This document shows, piece by piece, positions 22,385-34,494 of a stretch of DNA of 64,000 bases. Source of the DNA: Pristionchus mayeri (taxonomy: Eukaryota > Nematoda > Chromadorea > Rhabditida > Neodiplogasteridae); contig BTRK01000004.1 in assembly GCA_036245805.1 (NCBI GenBank), positions 26,364,619-26,428,618 on the forward strand, read 5' to 3'. Position 1 is the first letter of the stretch. Every line of letters starts with the position of its first letter. The position numbers were made by a program, and so were the translations under genes. A model generated the notes under the pieces. The model was not told the DNA's origin. It made no database searches and worked only from the letters and a program-made list of their open reading frames with translations.

Positions 22385-24630
22385 CTATTATCACACGTCT
22401 TCTGTAGGGACGGCAGCTCGAATTTTTGAGTACGGAATAATGGGTGCCTCCTTCCGACGCTTTTGCTTTCAAACTACCGTACTTTTCAAGCCAAATTCTT
22501 TCAATATTTTAAAACATTTTTTAAAAATATTTAATGTGATATTTGAACTATTTTATTGATTGGAATGAATATGAACACATATTGAAAGAACACCAAACAT
22601 GACAAGACAGGACATGTTGCAGAACTGGAGAAAACAGTGTAATCGAAAATATACGTGTTTTCAGAATTAAGTGTTGAAGCTTCATTTTCTCAGTTTTGGT
22701 AGATTATCAATCACAAAAAATTGTTTTCACAATAAAAATAAATAAAAATATAAAATATTAGAGAATGAGGCCGTCAAAGTTGAGCATTTTACCGTTGTAA
22801 AAATGTATTTTTTTCGTTTTCTTGAAGGGCGACATTAGTATGTTCGAGATTTTGTGATATTTGGTCCATCATCCCATCACGCATGCTCTGCAAAAAAACC
22901 AGAAATATACTAATGTCGCCCTGCGTGGAAATGAATTTTAAAGTTCCCGCTATCGTAACCAACTGATTCTGAAGTTCTACCAAAATTAAACTTTTTTTTC
23001 CATTTTTAAGCGATGTTTTATTGCTGTCGGAGTACCGTTAGCATGAGAAAAAAATTATTGAACCTCGTTCATAAAGTTTTACAACGCAACCGAATTTCAG
23101 TTTGCGATAATTTTAGTAAAAAACGTGACTTGCGATGTGCTCCACTTGGACTGAAAGCGTCGGCCTTTTGCTTATCATTCGTTAACGTTTTTCTAATTAA
23201 TTAAACATTTTTTTACAAAACTAAAGTGAAAAGTCGGAATGGGGCAGGCATAGCTTTCAGTTGTGTACCATTCTGTGAATTGTTTTGCTCATTCGTAAAC
23301 ACCGTTGCCATCCCTAGTCTTCTGAGAGATTGCGTGAAATCGAGACCCCCCTTTGACAAAATGTTCAAAGTGCTCGGATCTCTTTGAGATTTTCATGGTA
23401 GGTGTCCCTAATGTCCAGCATCTTTTTACATACGGATTCCGCGATTTCTCAAACTGCCTAAAAGCCGGCTCTTGAAATTTCGAAAATTCGAAATTTCATA
23501 AAATGCTTCAAAATTGAGCTAGAGTTTCGTTCAAAAAACCAAAATGACTGCCGTGTTACATAGAATAACTTGTCTGTTGACACTTTTAGTGTAGCGAAAA
23601 GTCGAAGTTTCGAAAAGTACAATAATCATTTTTTCGACATCATTTTTACTACTTTTTGGGCCGTCGTGAAAAAATAAGTCCCCTGCATCCTGAGATTTCA
23701 TCAGAATCGTAATCTGCTACCTTTTCTACCCCTGGAAAAAAATTTTCACGAAAATCGAAGATATAGTATTCATCGATTTTTGGTTCCAAACATGGCGAAC
23801 CTCGTGTTTTCAAGCAAAATCCAAAATTTCATGATGCCATATTTAAGTAATTATCGCTCGTGGATACCTTTCCTTTCCGTTTTCAATGTTTGCTGACCTA
23901 TTTATACAGATTTCCATCGAAAAACCGAAGATTTCAATACTTCATAAAATCATGAAATCTGAGAAACTTTGTGAAAAAATGCGGTTTTGTGAAGTATTGA
24001 AATCTTCGGTTTTTTCAATGGAAATTTGTATAAATAGGTAAGTAAACATTGAAAACGGAAATAAAAGATATCCACGAGCGATAATTACTTATATATGGCA
24101 TCATGAAATTTTGGATTTTGTTAGAAAACACGAGGTTCGCCATGTTTGAGGCCAAAAATCGATGAATACTATACCTTCGATTTTCGTGAAAATTTTCTTC
24201 CTGGGGTAGAAAAGGTAGCGCATTACGATTTTGATAAAATCTCAGGATGCAAGGGCAACTTTTTTTTCACGACGGCGAAAAAATGAGGAAAATTGATGGC
24301 GAAAAAATGATTTTTGCACTTTTCAAAATTTAGACTTTCCTCAATACAAAACGTGTCAACATAAAACTTGTTCTACTTGAAAAGGCGGTCATTTTGGTTT
24401 TTTTAGCGAAACTGTAGTTCAATGTTGAAGGATTTTATGAATTTCTGAATTTTCGAAATTTCAAGAGCCGGCTTTTAGGCAGTTTTGAGAAATCGCGGAA
24501 TCTGTATGCATAAAAAGATACTGGGCCTTAGGGACACCTACCATGATAATCTCGAAGAGATCCGAGCACTTTGAACATTTTGTCAAACGCCACCTACCAT
24601 CTCTCAGAAGACGTGTGTTATAGGGCTAAA
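22385..24630. repeat. Fold-back palindrome with about 650-bp arms, interrupted by a hAT-like element
   Basis: The left arm (22387-22404 plus 23317-23960) is the reverse complement of 23975-24625. Landmarks are CACACGTCTTCTG / CAGAAGACGTGTG and GATCCGAGCACTTTGAAC with its complement. The centre is near 23965. Removal of 22405-23316 restores the left arm exactly. No coding potential is visible. Confidence 0.87.
22405..23316 (+). mobile_element. hAT-like element, TAGGGACGGC family, 8-bp TSD GTCTTCTG
   Basis: Ends TAGGGACGGCAGC and GTTGCCATCCCTA are flanked by GTCTTCTG at 22397-22404 and 23317-23324. The other arm of the host palindrome carries this octamer once (as CAGAAGAC). It is 912 bp and non-autonomous. 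Confidence 0.92.
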
Positions 24631-24632
24631 TT

Positions 24633-25332
24633 TAGGGACGGCAGCCCGAATTTTTGAGTACGGAATATTGGTTGCCTCCTTCCGACGCTTTTGCTTTCAA
24701 ACTACCGTAATTTTCAAGCCAAATTCTTTCAATATTTTAAAACATTTTTAAAAAATATTTAATGTGATTTTCAAACTATTTTATTGACTGGAATGAATAT
24801 AAAGATATAATGAAAGTGCAACAAGCATGGCAAGAAGGTGCATGTTGTAGAAATGAAGACGCACGAAGCGATCGAAAATAAGCATGTTTTCAGAATTAAG
24901 TGTTGAAGCTTCATTTTCTCAGTTTTGGTAGATTATCAATCACAAAAAATTGTTTTCACAATAAAAATAAATAAAAATATAAGATATTAGAGAATGAGGC
25001 CGTCAAAGTTGGGCATTTTACCGTTGTGAAAATACATTTTTTGCTTTTTCTTTAAAACCGCTTCTAGTACATTCGAGATTTTTGGCTATATTGCGATAAA
25101 CCCTGTTTTACACGACATACTAGAAAACAAAAAATATACTGGTAGCGGTTTTATAGAAAATGCTATTTTACTTAGATGTTACCGTAATCCTTGCACTTGC
25201 TTGACGATTCTGAAACACCGAGATATTTTTGGGTGTTTTTGGTTAGGAATGGTGATATATCGCATTTTTTAGGGCGTGTTAAACATTAATAAGAAATTAA
25301 TTAATTCATATGAACGGTGCTGAAATATTTTC
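24633..25332 (+). mobile_element. Truncated hAT-like element, TAGGGACGGC family
   Basis: It starts TAGGGACGGCAGCCCG and is collinear with the 12331-13250 copy (read in reverse) as far as the AACGGTGCTGAAATATTTT region, then stops. The remainder to 26370 has no recognisable gene or repeat. Confidence 0.72.
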
Positions 25333-26369
25333 CTCACGCTGGTGGACTTCCCTCAGCGAGTACTCCATGTAGGGTAACCCTAGAACACCTGTCCTTCATT
25401 TCTGTTGTGGATTACGGTAGGCGAGTTCCATGAACTGATTTTATTTCAAGTTGACCGTTTTTTGTTGAAATTTCCCAAACTATATTTTTAATTTTTGTTT
25501 ATTTCTAATAGTAAGCAGTACTCATCCCGCGCTATACACTGAAACAATAAAAAGTGTTAATATCATATCATCCTAAGGAGATGCAAATTAAAATTGGAAA
25601 TTATTTTTCAAAATTTTGATTTTTTAAAAATATTTTAGACCCAATTATTATGAAACTTTCCATGCATGATCAGTTGAATATTTCCTATTGTTAGAGATTA
25701 GAGCCGTTTGGATCGGTAGCGAAATGGCAAATTTCGAAAATTGAGGGTTTCAGACTAAGGTGCCGCGCATTTCTCAGCGGTTGATTTAGAACACTAAATA
25801 GACCACGGCTGAGCTATACTCACCGAGTCCTACATGTATGCACATTTAGGAGTATTTAGAGTTTTGGCCTAGTGCCAAGGGTATCTACAAATATGTTCAC
25901 TGAGTCAAAAAGTCTCTCTTATAGGCCTAAATTGAATACTTTAGCGATGTGCCTCTCAATTTATTGAAGAATTACCAAGCAGTAATTACAGCGCTAAGCT
26001 GCAGCTTAGAACAAAAAAATAGAACAGAGCTATAGCAATATTACCAAGAGGGGCGGGGCTTAGAGTGGTCACTTCATACTTACTCAAATTCAAATTTAAT
26101 TAATTTCTAACAACGGCATTCAGATTCAGCATCCCCGATAACCTAATGCCATGCGAAAAGATTTTTTTTGGAAGAATTTCACATTTTACTTGGGGGACCC
26201 TACTAATTACTGTACTGTTCGATACAGTATACCTTTGGCCGAAGCGCGTAATAATTGATTTGAAAGGCCGTAATAATTGATTTGAATTGCGAACGTGTTC
26301 ATCGATTACTGATTCTGTAGTGTTAATTCATCTATATAAATGCACAAAAAGTCAATAAATTGTATTTAA

Positions 26370-26720
26370 ATTTTTAAAAAATAATTGACTTGATCTACAG
26401 TCATGACCCAGCGAACCGAATGCGATATCACACCACTAACGGCGGGTTTTAGTTGTTATGGTCTATCCTCAGCGAAATTAGATTTTTTGGAATATTGTTA
26501 TCGAAATCTGCACTATCGATTTCTCTATAATTTATTCTAAGTTTCGCGATTCCAAATTTTATTCGGCCGATATATTACTCTTGCGCGGAATCCCCTGTTG
26601 AAGAAATGACATACCGTAAACTACCGAATGCGTAACCGACCGAAGAGATTTTTGCAATATTTTGCGGCTGTTTTCGGAATAATTTATATCGTAATTGGCA
26701 TATATGTTTATATTTATTTT
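26370..26720 (+). promoter_or_regulatory. gar1 upstream region, shared with an inverted copy at 6500-6845
   Basis: This 350-bp stretch directly precedes gar1 and presumably contains its promoter. It is repeated in reverse complement 20 kb away. It includes TGACCCAGCGAACCGAATGCG and GCGGCTGTTTTCGGAATAAT in both copies. Promoter function is inferred from position only. Confidence 0.45.
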
Positions 26721-26734
26721 AACATCTTTCCCAG
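26715..26734 (+). promoter_or_regulatory. Likely trans-splice acceptor of gar1
   Basis: TTTTAACATCTTTCCCAG ends 7 bp before the ATG at 26742. A pyrimidine-rich acceptor so close to a start codon, with no upstream coding exon, fits nematode spliced-leader addition. Inferred, not proven. Confidence 0.5.
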
Positions 26735-26741
26735 ACAAGCT

Positions 26742-28561
26742 ATGTCGTTCCGTGGCAGAGGTGGCGGAGGGGGTGGCCGTGGTGGTGGAGGTTTCCGTGG
26801 TGGGAGAGGAGGAGACAGGGGCGGCCGTGGAGGTCGCGGAGGCTTTGGAGGAGGACGGAACTTCGACCAAGGACCACCTGAAGAGGTTTTTAAAAACAAT
26901 TCTTTTAGAATATTTGGTTTCCGCATTTCATTTTTGCTGGACCTATATTGTCACAATTGGCTTACATTGAGGTCTTTTTTACAGGTCATTGAAGTTGGAT
27001 ACTTTACCCACACATGCGAGGATGATATCGTCTGCAACACGACTTGTGGAAAAATTCCTTACTTTAACGCGCCCATTTATTTCGAAAACAAGGAGCAACT
27101 GGGAAAGGTTGATGAGATCTTCGGCGGACCCAAGAATAACGTAAGCGAGTTGTCTAACATTTGTGGTATATTAGTTTATGTGAACTGTCTATGAAGAACT
27201 TTTAAGGGGTTCTCAGTGAAGTTGTCCGATGGAATCAAGGCGTCTTCCTTCAAGGAGAACCAGAAGGTTTGTGCAAAAATTGGTTATTTAAAGATGAATG
27301 GCCCCCGCACTTCCGCCACTTTTGGATGTGACTTAGCAAAAATACTTTTTCCTTACTAGAACCTGTACTAGAACAAGTTTATCCCACGGCGGTTTCGATG
27401 AATAAGCGTCTTTGATATGCTGGGAATTATGGTGCAGTTGAGGAAGAAAAGATTACGGTGTAGCGAATGTGTAGATCTAGTTAAAACATGTTTTCATCAT
27501 CTTTCTCGTTTAACATAGTTTGTGCGTTAATGAATGTGCTCCAAAGGTGGGGAAATAGCATCAATGAGTCTATAGGTAATACAGAAATAAATAATGAAGA
27601 CCATAAATAATGAAGAATATTAAGGAAATAACTCGTAAAACTGTTCAAACTTTTCAAGGCTCATTTTGCATGTTTATCGAGTTTTTTCGGGATAATTAAT
27701 GATATTTCGGGAAATCCAGCGTGCTGAGCAACACTAAAACAGCTTTAAAATTATATTTATACGTCTTTCAACGTATCGATCCATTCCAAGCTGTCTGCCT
27801 ACGCTCGTTAGCAGGCTTCCCACACAGACCTTTTTACGCGCTATTTTTGAACACCTCATATCGGAACCCGCCGTGATCCCTGATGAATGCGTTATGTTTC
27901 ACGCTGGCATTCGGATACGCTCTTTCTACGTTAAAATTTGTCAAATTTTTCCGGGCTGTCTATTTTGTGCTTATATAAAATATGCGCCTTTTTACACTTG
28001 CCGCGTGGTTTCAATGAAGTGCGATACTAGGGGAGAACGAGCGGAAGATTGTAAGAGCCTAAAAGGACCGTGTGAATTAACTTAACTAAGCGTTTCAGTT
28101 TTAAAAAAATCAAAACCTTGAAGATGTATATCGACCCGGCAAAGCTGTTGCCCGTGGAACGTTTCCTCCCTCAAGCTCCTGGTTCACGCGGAAGAGGGCG
28201 AGGCGGAGCTCGCGGTGGTAGAGGTGGCGACCGAGGAGGCAGAGGTGGACGCGGCGGTGGAGGATTCGGAGGTATACAGGCGTATCACGAAGAAATGTCA
28301 AAGAATACTACATATACAGGCCGTGGCGGTGGTGATCGCGGAGGAAGAGGAGGCTTCCGTGGTGGTGACAGAGGAGGATTCCGAGGCGGAGATAGAGGAG
28401 GTTTCCGAGGTGGCGACAGAGGAGGCTTTCGTGGTGGCGACAGAGGAGGCTTTCGTGGTGGTGACAGAGGAGGATTCCGAGGTGGAGATAGAGGAGGTTT
28501 CAAGAGGAGTTTCGATGGTGGAAATGGCGGCTCTGGCAAAAGAACAAAATTCGATGATTAA
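26742..28561 (+). CDS. gar1: H/ACA snoRNP subunit 1 (GAR1)
   Basis: GAR1 is a core protein of H/ACA small nucleolar RNPs, which guide pseudouridylation of rRNA in the nucleolus. Exons: 26742-26885, 26985-27140, 27207-27266 and 28124-28561 (265 codons), all junctions in phase 0. The product has an N-terminal RGG-rich region (residues about 4-40), a central conserved GAR1 domain ([58 protein letters not shown]), and a C-terminal RGG region with repeated GDRGGFRG units. The ending KRTKFDD is basic/acidic. Length fits the family. Intron 3 (857 bp) holds a MITE. The last acceptor reads TTGAAG, weaker than usual; TTTCAG about 25 bp upstream is an alternative, but gives a poorer match to the family. 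Confidence 0.95.
27385..27875. mobile_element. MITE with CACGGCGG ends in gar1 intron 3
   Basis: Ends CACGGCGGTTTCGATGA and TCGGAACCCGCCGTG. Homologous throughout to the copy at 8400-8915. It makes up more than half of the intron. Confidence 0.8.
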
Positions 28562-29939
28562 TCTGTTGTTTATCGTTATCAATTCGTTTCTAATGTTTGA
28601 CTTATACCACTTTGAACATTGTTGTTTCCTGTTACTTTTTTTTGTTACACGCACATTTGTTGATAAAATATGCAATGTTAATTTATGCTGGCGAGTATAC
28701 CACTGACATTAGAAAGAATATATATAGGAGTAAACAACAACAGCTACAACATGATCGACTCAGCTCTTCCCTAGGAGAACTTTTACTCTGGTCTCTCTCC
28801 AGTCTTGTCCTCTGTCAGATGTCATGCTAGTCAGCTCATTCTTCCATTTTAGAATGAGACTCAGTACGTTCACTTCTCTAATCTCATCCACTTTGACGTT
28901 TAGCTTTAGCCCGACTTTGTTGCGTTTACGTAAGAATATTGTCTCTTCCCTGAAATGATTGTTTTTAAACATTAAAAAAAATATTTCCGCGAACTTTAAA
29001 CCGGTTTTCAAACCATGAAGTATACCACTTGAAAGGACTCAGTTGAGCATCCTAATCAGCACTTCTAAAGTTGCCACGGGTGTTTAAATTGGTCTTCCTC
29101 CCACATCTTACTTGCCCTGTGAACTGAGGCTCCGCGGGGGTATAACAGAACCGCAACGACAAAAGGGCAACTCGAAATATTTTAGTACAGAGCAGTGATA
29201 CAACTTCGTGGCAACTAATTAATAATGATGATCATTATTTACCCTGAGAGCATGTAAATTAGATCACAAAAATTAGTGACGTAACTTTTTTCAGACGTAT
29301 AATATTCAGAATCAGACGTAGACGTACAAAATGTGGTATGATAAAAAATCGTGATGCGAGTAGAATCTAGACAAGATACAAGTGCACACACAATCTACGA
29401 TATCCCCTCTTAAATGTTATCAGCAGAGGACGGAATCCCGATGGTTGCACGCGTGTATGAGAGAGCGTGCAAAAGTGAGAGAGCGCTGGATCAGGCAACT
29501 TCAACCTGGTACCTCGTCCACAAACTCCAATCACGATTTGTAACGCTGACCATATCCGTCTAAAAAAGTGACGTCACCGATATGCCCTCAGGACAGATAC
29601 TGGTAATCATTAGTAATTAGATGACACCAACCAAGAAGTTGAATCACCACTCTGATTTATTTAGATATTTCGAGTTGTACTTTTGTCGTTTTCTGCACTT
29701 TGCACTTTTGTCGTTGCGGTTCTTTTATGCCCCCGGCTCCCCCCTCGAGAGAAAGTCAGGAGGGGGGGGGGATCTCTCCCTCTCCAAGCCATCTGTCGAA
29801 ACCATAGGAAACACATTATTTATTTTTGGCAACGCGTAAGGCTTTAGCTACTGTTGAAGAGCTGATGAGGATCCTCAACCCGACTCCTAATGAACGAAAT
29901 CCGTGGCCACAGGCACAGGCGGATATTCGTGAAATAGTG
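28562..29939. other. gar1 3' flank and intergenic region
   Basis: Probably contains the gar1 3' UTR (AT-rich after the stop at 28559-28561). A run of 9 G lies at about 29762-29770. No gene, RNA or clear repeat was seen. gar1 and the minus-strand gene ending at 29940 converge here. Confidence 0.4.
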
Positions 29940-32900
29940 TTAGATGGGAGTAACTTTCGTAGGGTTTTTAGTCGATAGAACGTACCCAGCAGTGAGGGAA
30001 GAGATAGAATGAGAGGGATGATCAGAATTCTCGTCGTGAGGAGGAATGGAGAATTCGACAACGGGCGTTTCACACTCGAGAGAAGACTCATCATTATTGG
30101 CCACAACAACCACCTGAAAACCATCAAATATTCAAATATACAAAAGTTCTCCCACATCAGCTTTGGCGACACTCTCATTCACAACGGAGATGAACACAGG
30201 CGACACTTCACCTACTGCTAATTTAGTCTCTTGCAACAATCGAATCTCAGGAACGTATGTACGAGCAAAGTACTGAAATTAACATCTTTCTTATTTTATC
30301 GCTGTGATTATTTTTCATGGTTTTTACTAGAGTGCGCAATTCGGGCACTCGTATCTTCATTTTCAATACTCTCTCACCACTCTACCGGTCGAGAGAGAGA
30401 GCGAAATGAAGAGACGATTACCCGAATTGCGCACTCCAGTTTTTACATAACACGGATCTCCTGTAACAGTGTAGGAAAACTGACTGGTTTGGCTACTAGA
30501 AAATATTTTGTATCTCCGATTTTGATTTAACTTTGTTAATATACCCTATTGGAGGTCAGAAGAAGGTTAAGCCAGTCAGTTTGGTGATATCTGCAAATTA
30601 TCGATTTTTTTGATCAACACCTTCAAATTGACGTATATCAGTCAATTTTGATCGTACAGCGAACTTTTTTTTCTCATTTTGCTCGTTTTCGAGAGATCTA
30701 CAATCCCGTCAACGCAGCACAAACGGGCAAACCACATCTTCATATCGAAAATTGCGAAAAACTGAATTTCGTACTGATAACATCGATTTTCTGGCTTCGT
30801 ATGCCATAAACACAATCGTTTTTATTCTTTGTACGGAATCTCCACACAAAAATGGGGGGTGTCTACGTTGAGTATTTTTCATATAACCTGCTTTTCAATA
30901 TCGATTTAGTATGGGAGTCCATGTCTCGTTTTGGACTTGATCGATTTTTGGAAGATTCAGTTTTTTGGTCATAACTTGGTTCAAACTGATGGTATCGAGC
31001 TCACAAAAAATGAATTCGAAAGCTCTCGAGAAGCCGGAAAACTTCGACTCAGTTATCTTAAGTGATGAAATTCGTAGTTTTCTCGTTATTGAAGGAAAAC
31101 TGTCCAAAATGCCAAAAAACGTTGATTTTGGCTGCTCAGATCGAACGAATGACCAGTATTGAAGAAGGCTTACACATTTTAGACATTTTTTTGCACTATC
31201 CTATTATATGTTTTCAGTTGGAATGTTGAATAAACATGATCATCATATTATCCGATATTTTTTAAAACTATAAAATTGTGATTCAGTATGGATTTTTATC
31301 ACCTAATAGAGAATGGTCAATTTTTGGGTGCTTTAAGTCACTAATGTAGTTACAGGATACCTAGAAAATTTAAAATGTAAGACTTCTTCAATACTGGTCA
31401 TTCGTTCGATATGAGCAGCCAAAATCAACGTTTTTTTTGGCATTTTGGACAGTTTTCCTTCAATAAAGAGAAAACTACGAACAGTGGTCGAAAGGGTAGG
31501 TAAGGAAAATCGAAAAATCTGGGCATGTTTTGCAACTTCGAAGTGCGTTCAAACAGCCTTTCCCTTCATCATATGCCATATTATTACGTTAAGTCGAAAA
31601 AGCGAGGTCAAAATGCAATTTTTATCGACTCATTCAATCACACCAACAATTATTACAAAAAACACAACCTGGACACGACGTACCAGCGACTTGACCTTCT
31701 AAGGTCACGTTTTAAAAGGTAATGGTCATGTTTATAATTTACTTTGTTAGTTATTTAACAATCCCGAATGTTCAGGCTTCATTTTGCTGTCTTGCGATTT
31801 TTAAAATATAAACAGAGAGCTTCAGAAAAGATGCCAAAAGAATTACCTATGCGATAAAATCGAGTTAAATATCGGTGGTGTGCCATGGCGTGCATTCTCG
31901 CGTGGTGTGATTGCCCATTCCCTCGCGTTTCTTTACTGATTCGATAAAAAATATATGTTTTATCAAGCTGATCAAAGCTTACGCCAGGCCCACTCGCCGT
32001 CGTCCTGGCGGTGGGCATGTTTCCCACTCCAACCCCAAAAATTTGGGCATGATAGGTCGTGTTTTACCTAATTTTCGACCACTGACTACGAATTTCATCA
32101 CTTAAGACCACTGAGTCAAAGTTTTCCCGCTTCTCGAGAGCTTTCGAATTCATTTTTTGTGAGCTCGATACCATCAGTTTGAACTAAGTTATGACCAAAA
32201 AACTGAATCTTCCAAAAATCGATCAAGTCCAAAACAAGACATGGACTCCCATGCTAAATCGATATTGAAAAGCAGGTTATATGAAAAATACTTAACGTGG
32301 GCACCACCTATTTTTGTGTGGAGATTCCGTTGAAAGAATTAAAACGATTGTGTTTATGGCATACGAAACCAGAAAAACGATATTCTCAGTACGAAATTCA
32401 GTTTTTCGCAATTTTCGATATGAAGACGTGATTTGCCCGTTTGTGCTGCGTTGACGGGATTGTAGATTTCTCGAAAACGAGCAAAATGAGAAAAAAAAGT
32501 TCGCTGTACGATCAAAATTGACTGACATACGTCAATTTGAAGCTGTAGATCAAAAAAATCGATAAATTGCAGATATCATCAAACTGACTGGATTAACCCT
32601 CTTCTGACCTCCAATAGGGTATATTAACAAAGTTAAATCAAAATCGGAGATACAAAATATTTCTAGTAGCCAGCATTCCTACACTTTTACAGGAGACCCG
32701 TGATAAAGAATGTCTGACAAACCTGGATTTTGAATACGATGGAGGATGGACTGTACTCTAGCTTAGAAAGATTATGAGTACATTGAGTACATCGAAGTAC
32801 TCGTCTTCCTTTCAAAGGCATCCTTATAGGACGACAAACAGAATCTGATAAAGCATACTGTACTTGAAAATATCAACCACTGAACAAGTAAAAATGGAAT

Positions 32901-34494
32901 ATTTCGACTATCAAGAAAATGATAATAATACCAATCATTTGTTCAAGAAGAAATGATATTTAAAAAAAATAAATAACAATTTTCATATGGTTGCGAAACT
33001 ATAATTGTTGCATAATAATAATTAAATATGAATAAATACCTCCAGAAAGGGGTTGCCGTATCCTCGATTCTAGACTAATTTTGTTCATATCCGTGAGAGT
33101 ATTGAGCCAATTATCGTCCGATTCCTCGAACTACAATTGTAATCATCTGATAGTCCTCCCTTATTCATATATACTACCTCAGTAACAGGTTCGCTTTCGG
33201 GAGCGAGCCAAGTCGGTCTCTCGAGAGCCTGTTTTCTTTTCTGGAACATCTGCTGTAGCCCGAATCGATCGGTTAGACGAGATCCAACAACGTTTGAACG
33301 CCTGAAAAGAACCTTTAAACCGTTCGCAACCATATTATTAAAAAAAAGAAAGTGAAAGGTGGCTCAGATCGGGTTAACAATAGTGGTGTCAGAAGTAGAC
33401 ACCAGTCCGGTAAGTCGTTCCCTAAGATTGCCGAATCCTTAGACAGTTGTGTATTTTTAGACTGTTAGTGCAAGCGCGGAGAGAAGCGGCGATCTGACGC
33501 TATTTAGGATTAGGATTGGTTGTAGCACGGAATCTTGAAGACATTATGGAGCGATAAGCTTGAGCATTTAGTCTCGACTTTCCAAAGTCAAAGAGTTCAG
33601 CAGTTTGGAGAATGACTTACCTGCTTGGAATCTACTTCCAATACCAAGCACTAGTGGTACCCCGACTAGGGCTTCTGCAGGAGTGTCGGAAAGGTGGGCG
33701 ATGAGTGAGAGTGGTCTTACAATTAGTCCGAAGCACGCATCTTATGCTATGCATTAGGGCGGCAAGAACGGGTCACGGGTGACCCGCGCTATTCACCATT
33801 CCGCCGGGTCACCTGATTTTATGACCCTGACCCGTTTCTGACCCGTTATTTTCGGGTTAGAAGCGGCTCTCACTCCCTCTCGAAAGGAAGAGCAAGATCG
33901 AGAGAGTGCGATAAAGGGAGAGAGCGCCGAGAGACTCGTCTCTCTGCGCTCTCTCCGTTCAACATGATCTCTTCCTCTTCCTTTCTCGCTCTCACCCTTG
34001 ACCCGTGTTTGACCCGTATCCGACGGGTCTGGCCGACCCGTATCTGACCCGTTTTAAAGGGTCAAAAGGTCAACCCGTGATCCGTTCTTGCCGCCCTACT
34101 ATGCATCTACTTTAGTAATGTACGAATGCGTGTTCCCTAAAGACCAGACGGCGTTCAAAGAATATTTAGATTAACTTATTGGGGCATTAGATTAGGGTCA
34201 ATGGTATTACATGAGTTTTATAATGATCGTTCACTTATCCTACTTTGAGGCCAAGTATCTACTGAGGGATTTCTGCAACTTAAAAAAATAACCATCTATA
34301 GTCATACATATTTTCACAACAATATGAATCTTTCGATTCAATACTGAAGAAATGGTTCCATACATGACTTGCCTCTTGAGAATGTCACGCTGAGCCTTCT
34401 CATTTAATTCATACTGCTTCATCTGTTCGAGAATGGAATTCAATTCAGTCTCGTATGGATTCTCTTGTCTGAAAGGGAAACTTTGAGCTACCAT
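29940..34494 (-). CDS. Unrecognised protein, four exons, 178 aa
   Basis: Exons on the minus strand: 34494-34373, 33301-33178, 30272-30156 and 30113-29940 (stop TAA at 29940-29942). Every junction keeps phase. The first intron would be GC-AG: its donor reads AG|GCAAGT, the usual form for that class, and its acceptor is CTTTTCAG. Residues include ENPYETELNSILEQMKQYEL (probably helical), KRKQALERPTWLAPESEPVT, ARTYVPEIRLLQETKLAV and an acidic, Ser/His-rich tail (PPHDENSDHPSHSISS). No signal peptide or membrane segment is visible. I do not recognise the family. The start is uncertain, because a CCCTTTCAG acceptor lies within the first exon (exon could begin at 34468). An alternative 3' exon end near 29890 is possible. 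Introns 1 and 2 carry transposons. Confidence 0.6.
30328..30438. mobile_element. Tiny hAT-like MITE, 8-bp TSD GTTTTTAC
   Basis: 111 bp with ends TAGAGTGCGCAATTCGGG and CCCGAATTGCGCACTCCA. It is flanked by GTTTTTAC at 30320-30327 and 30439-30446. Only a GAGA-rich core separates the inverted repeats. It lies in intron 2 of the unnamed gene. Confidence 0.85.
30448..32705. repeat. Fold-back palindrome, about 800-bp arms, interrupted by a hAT-like element
   Basis: The left arm (30448-31240) pairs with 31370-31481 plus 32085-32705. Landmarks are CTATTGGAGGTCAGAAGA / its complement and ATCGATTTTTGGAAGATTCA. The ends resemble ACGGATCTCCTGTAACAGTG and its inverse. Related to 19430-19700. It lies in intron 2 of the unnamed gene. 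Confidence 0.85.
31482..32084. mobile_element. hAT-like element, CAGTGGTSG family, 8-bp TSD ACTACGAA
   Basis: Ends CAGTGGTCGAAAGGGTAGG and ACCTAATTTTCGACCACTG, flanked by ACTACGAA at 31474-31481 and 32085-32092. The unbroken left arm of the host palindrome has this octamer once. At 603 bp this is the shortest of three family members here, and it has no insertion. Confidence 0.9.
33755..34098. mobile_element. hAT-like element, TAGGGCGGC family, 8-bp TSD CTATGCAT
   Basis: Ends TAGGGCGGCAAGAACGGGTC and the reverse complement CCGTTCTTGCCGCCCTA, flanked by CTATGCAT at 33747-33754 and 34099-34106. The interior is made of GACCCG-type inverted blocks. It lies in the putative GC-AG intron of the unnamed gene. 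Confidence 0.92.
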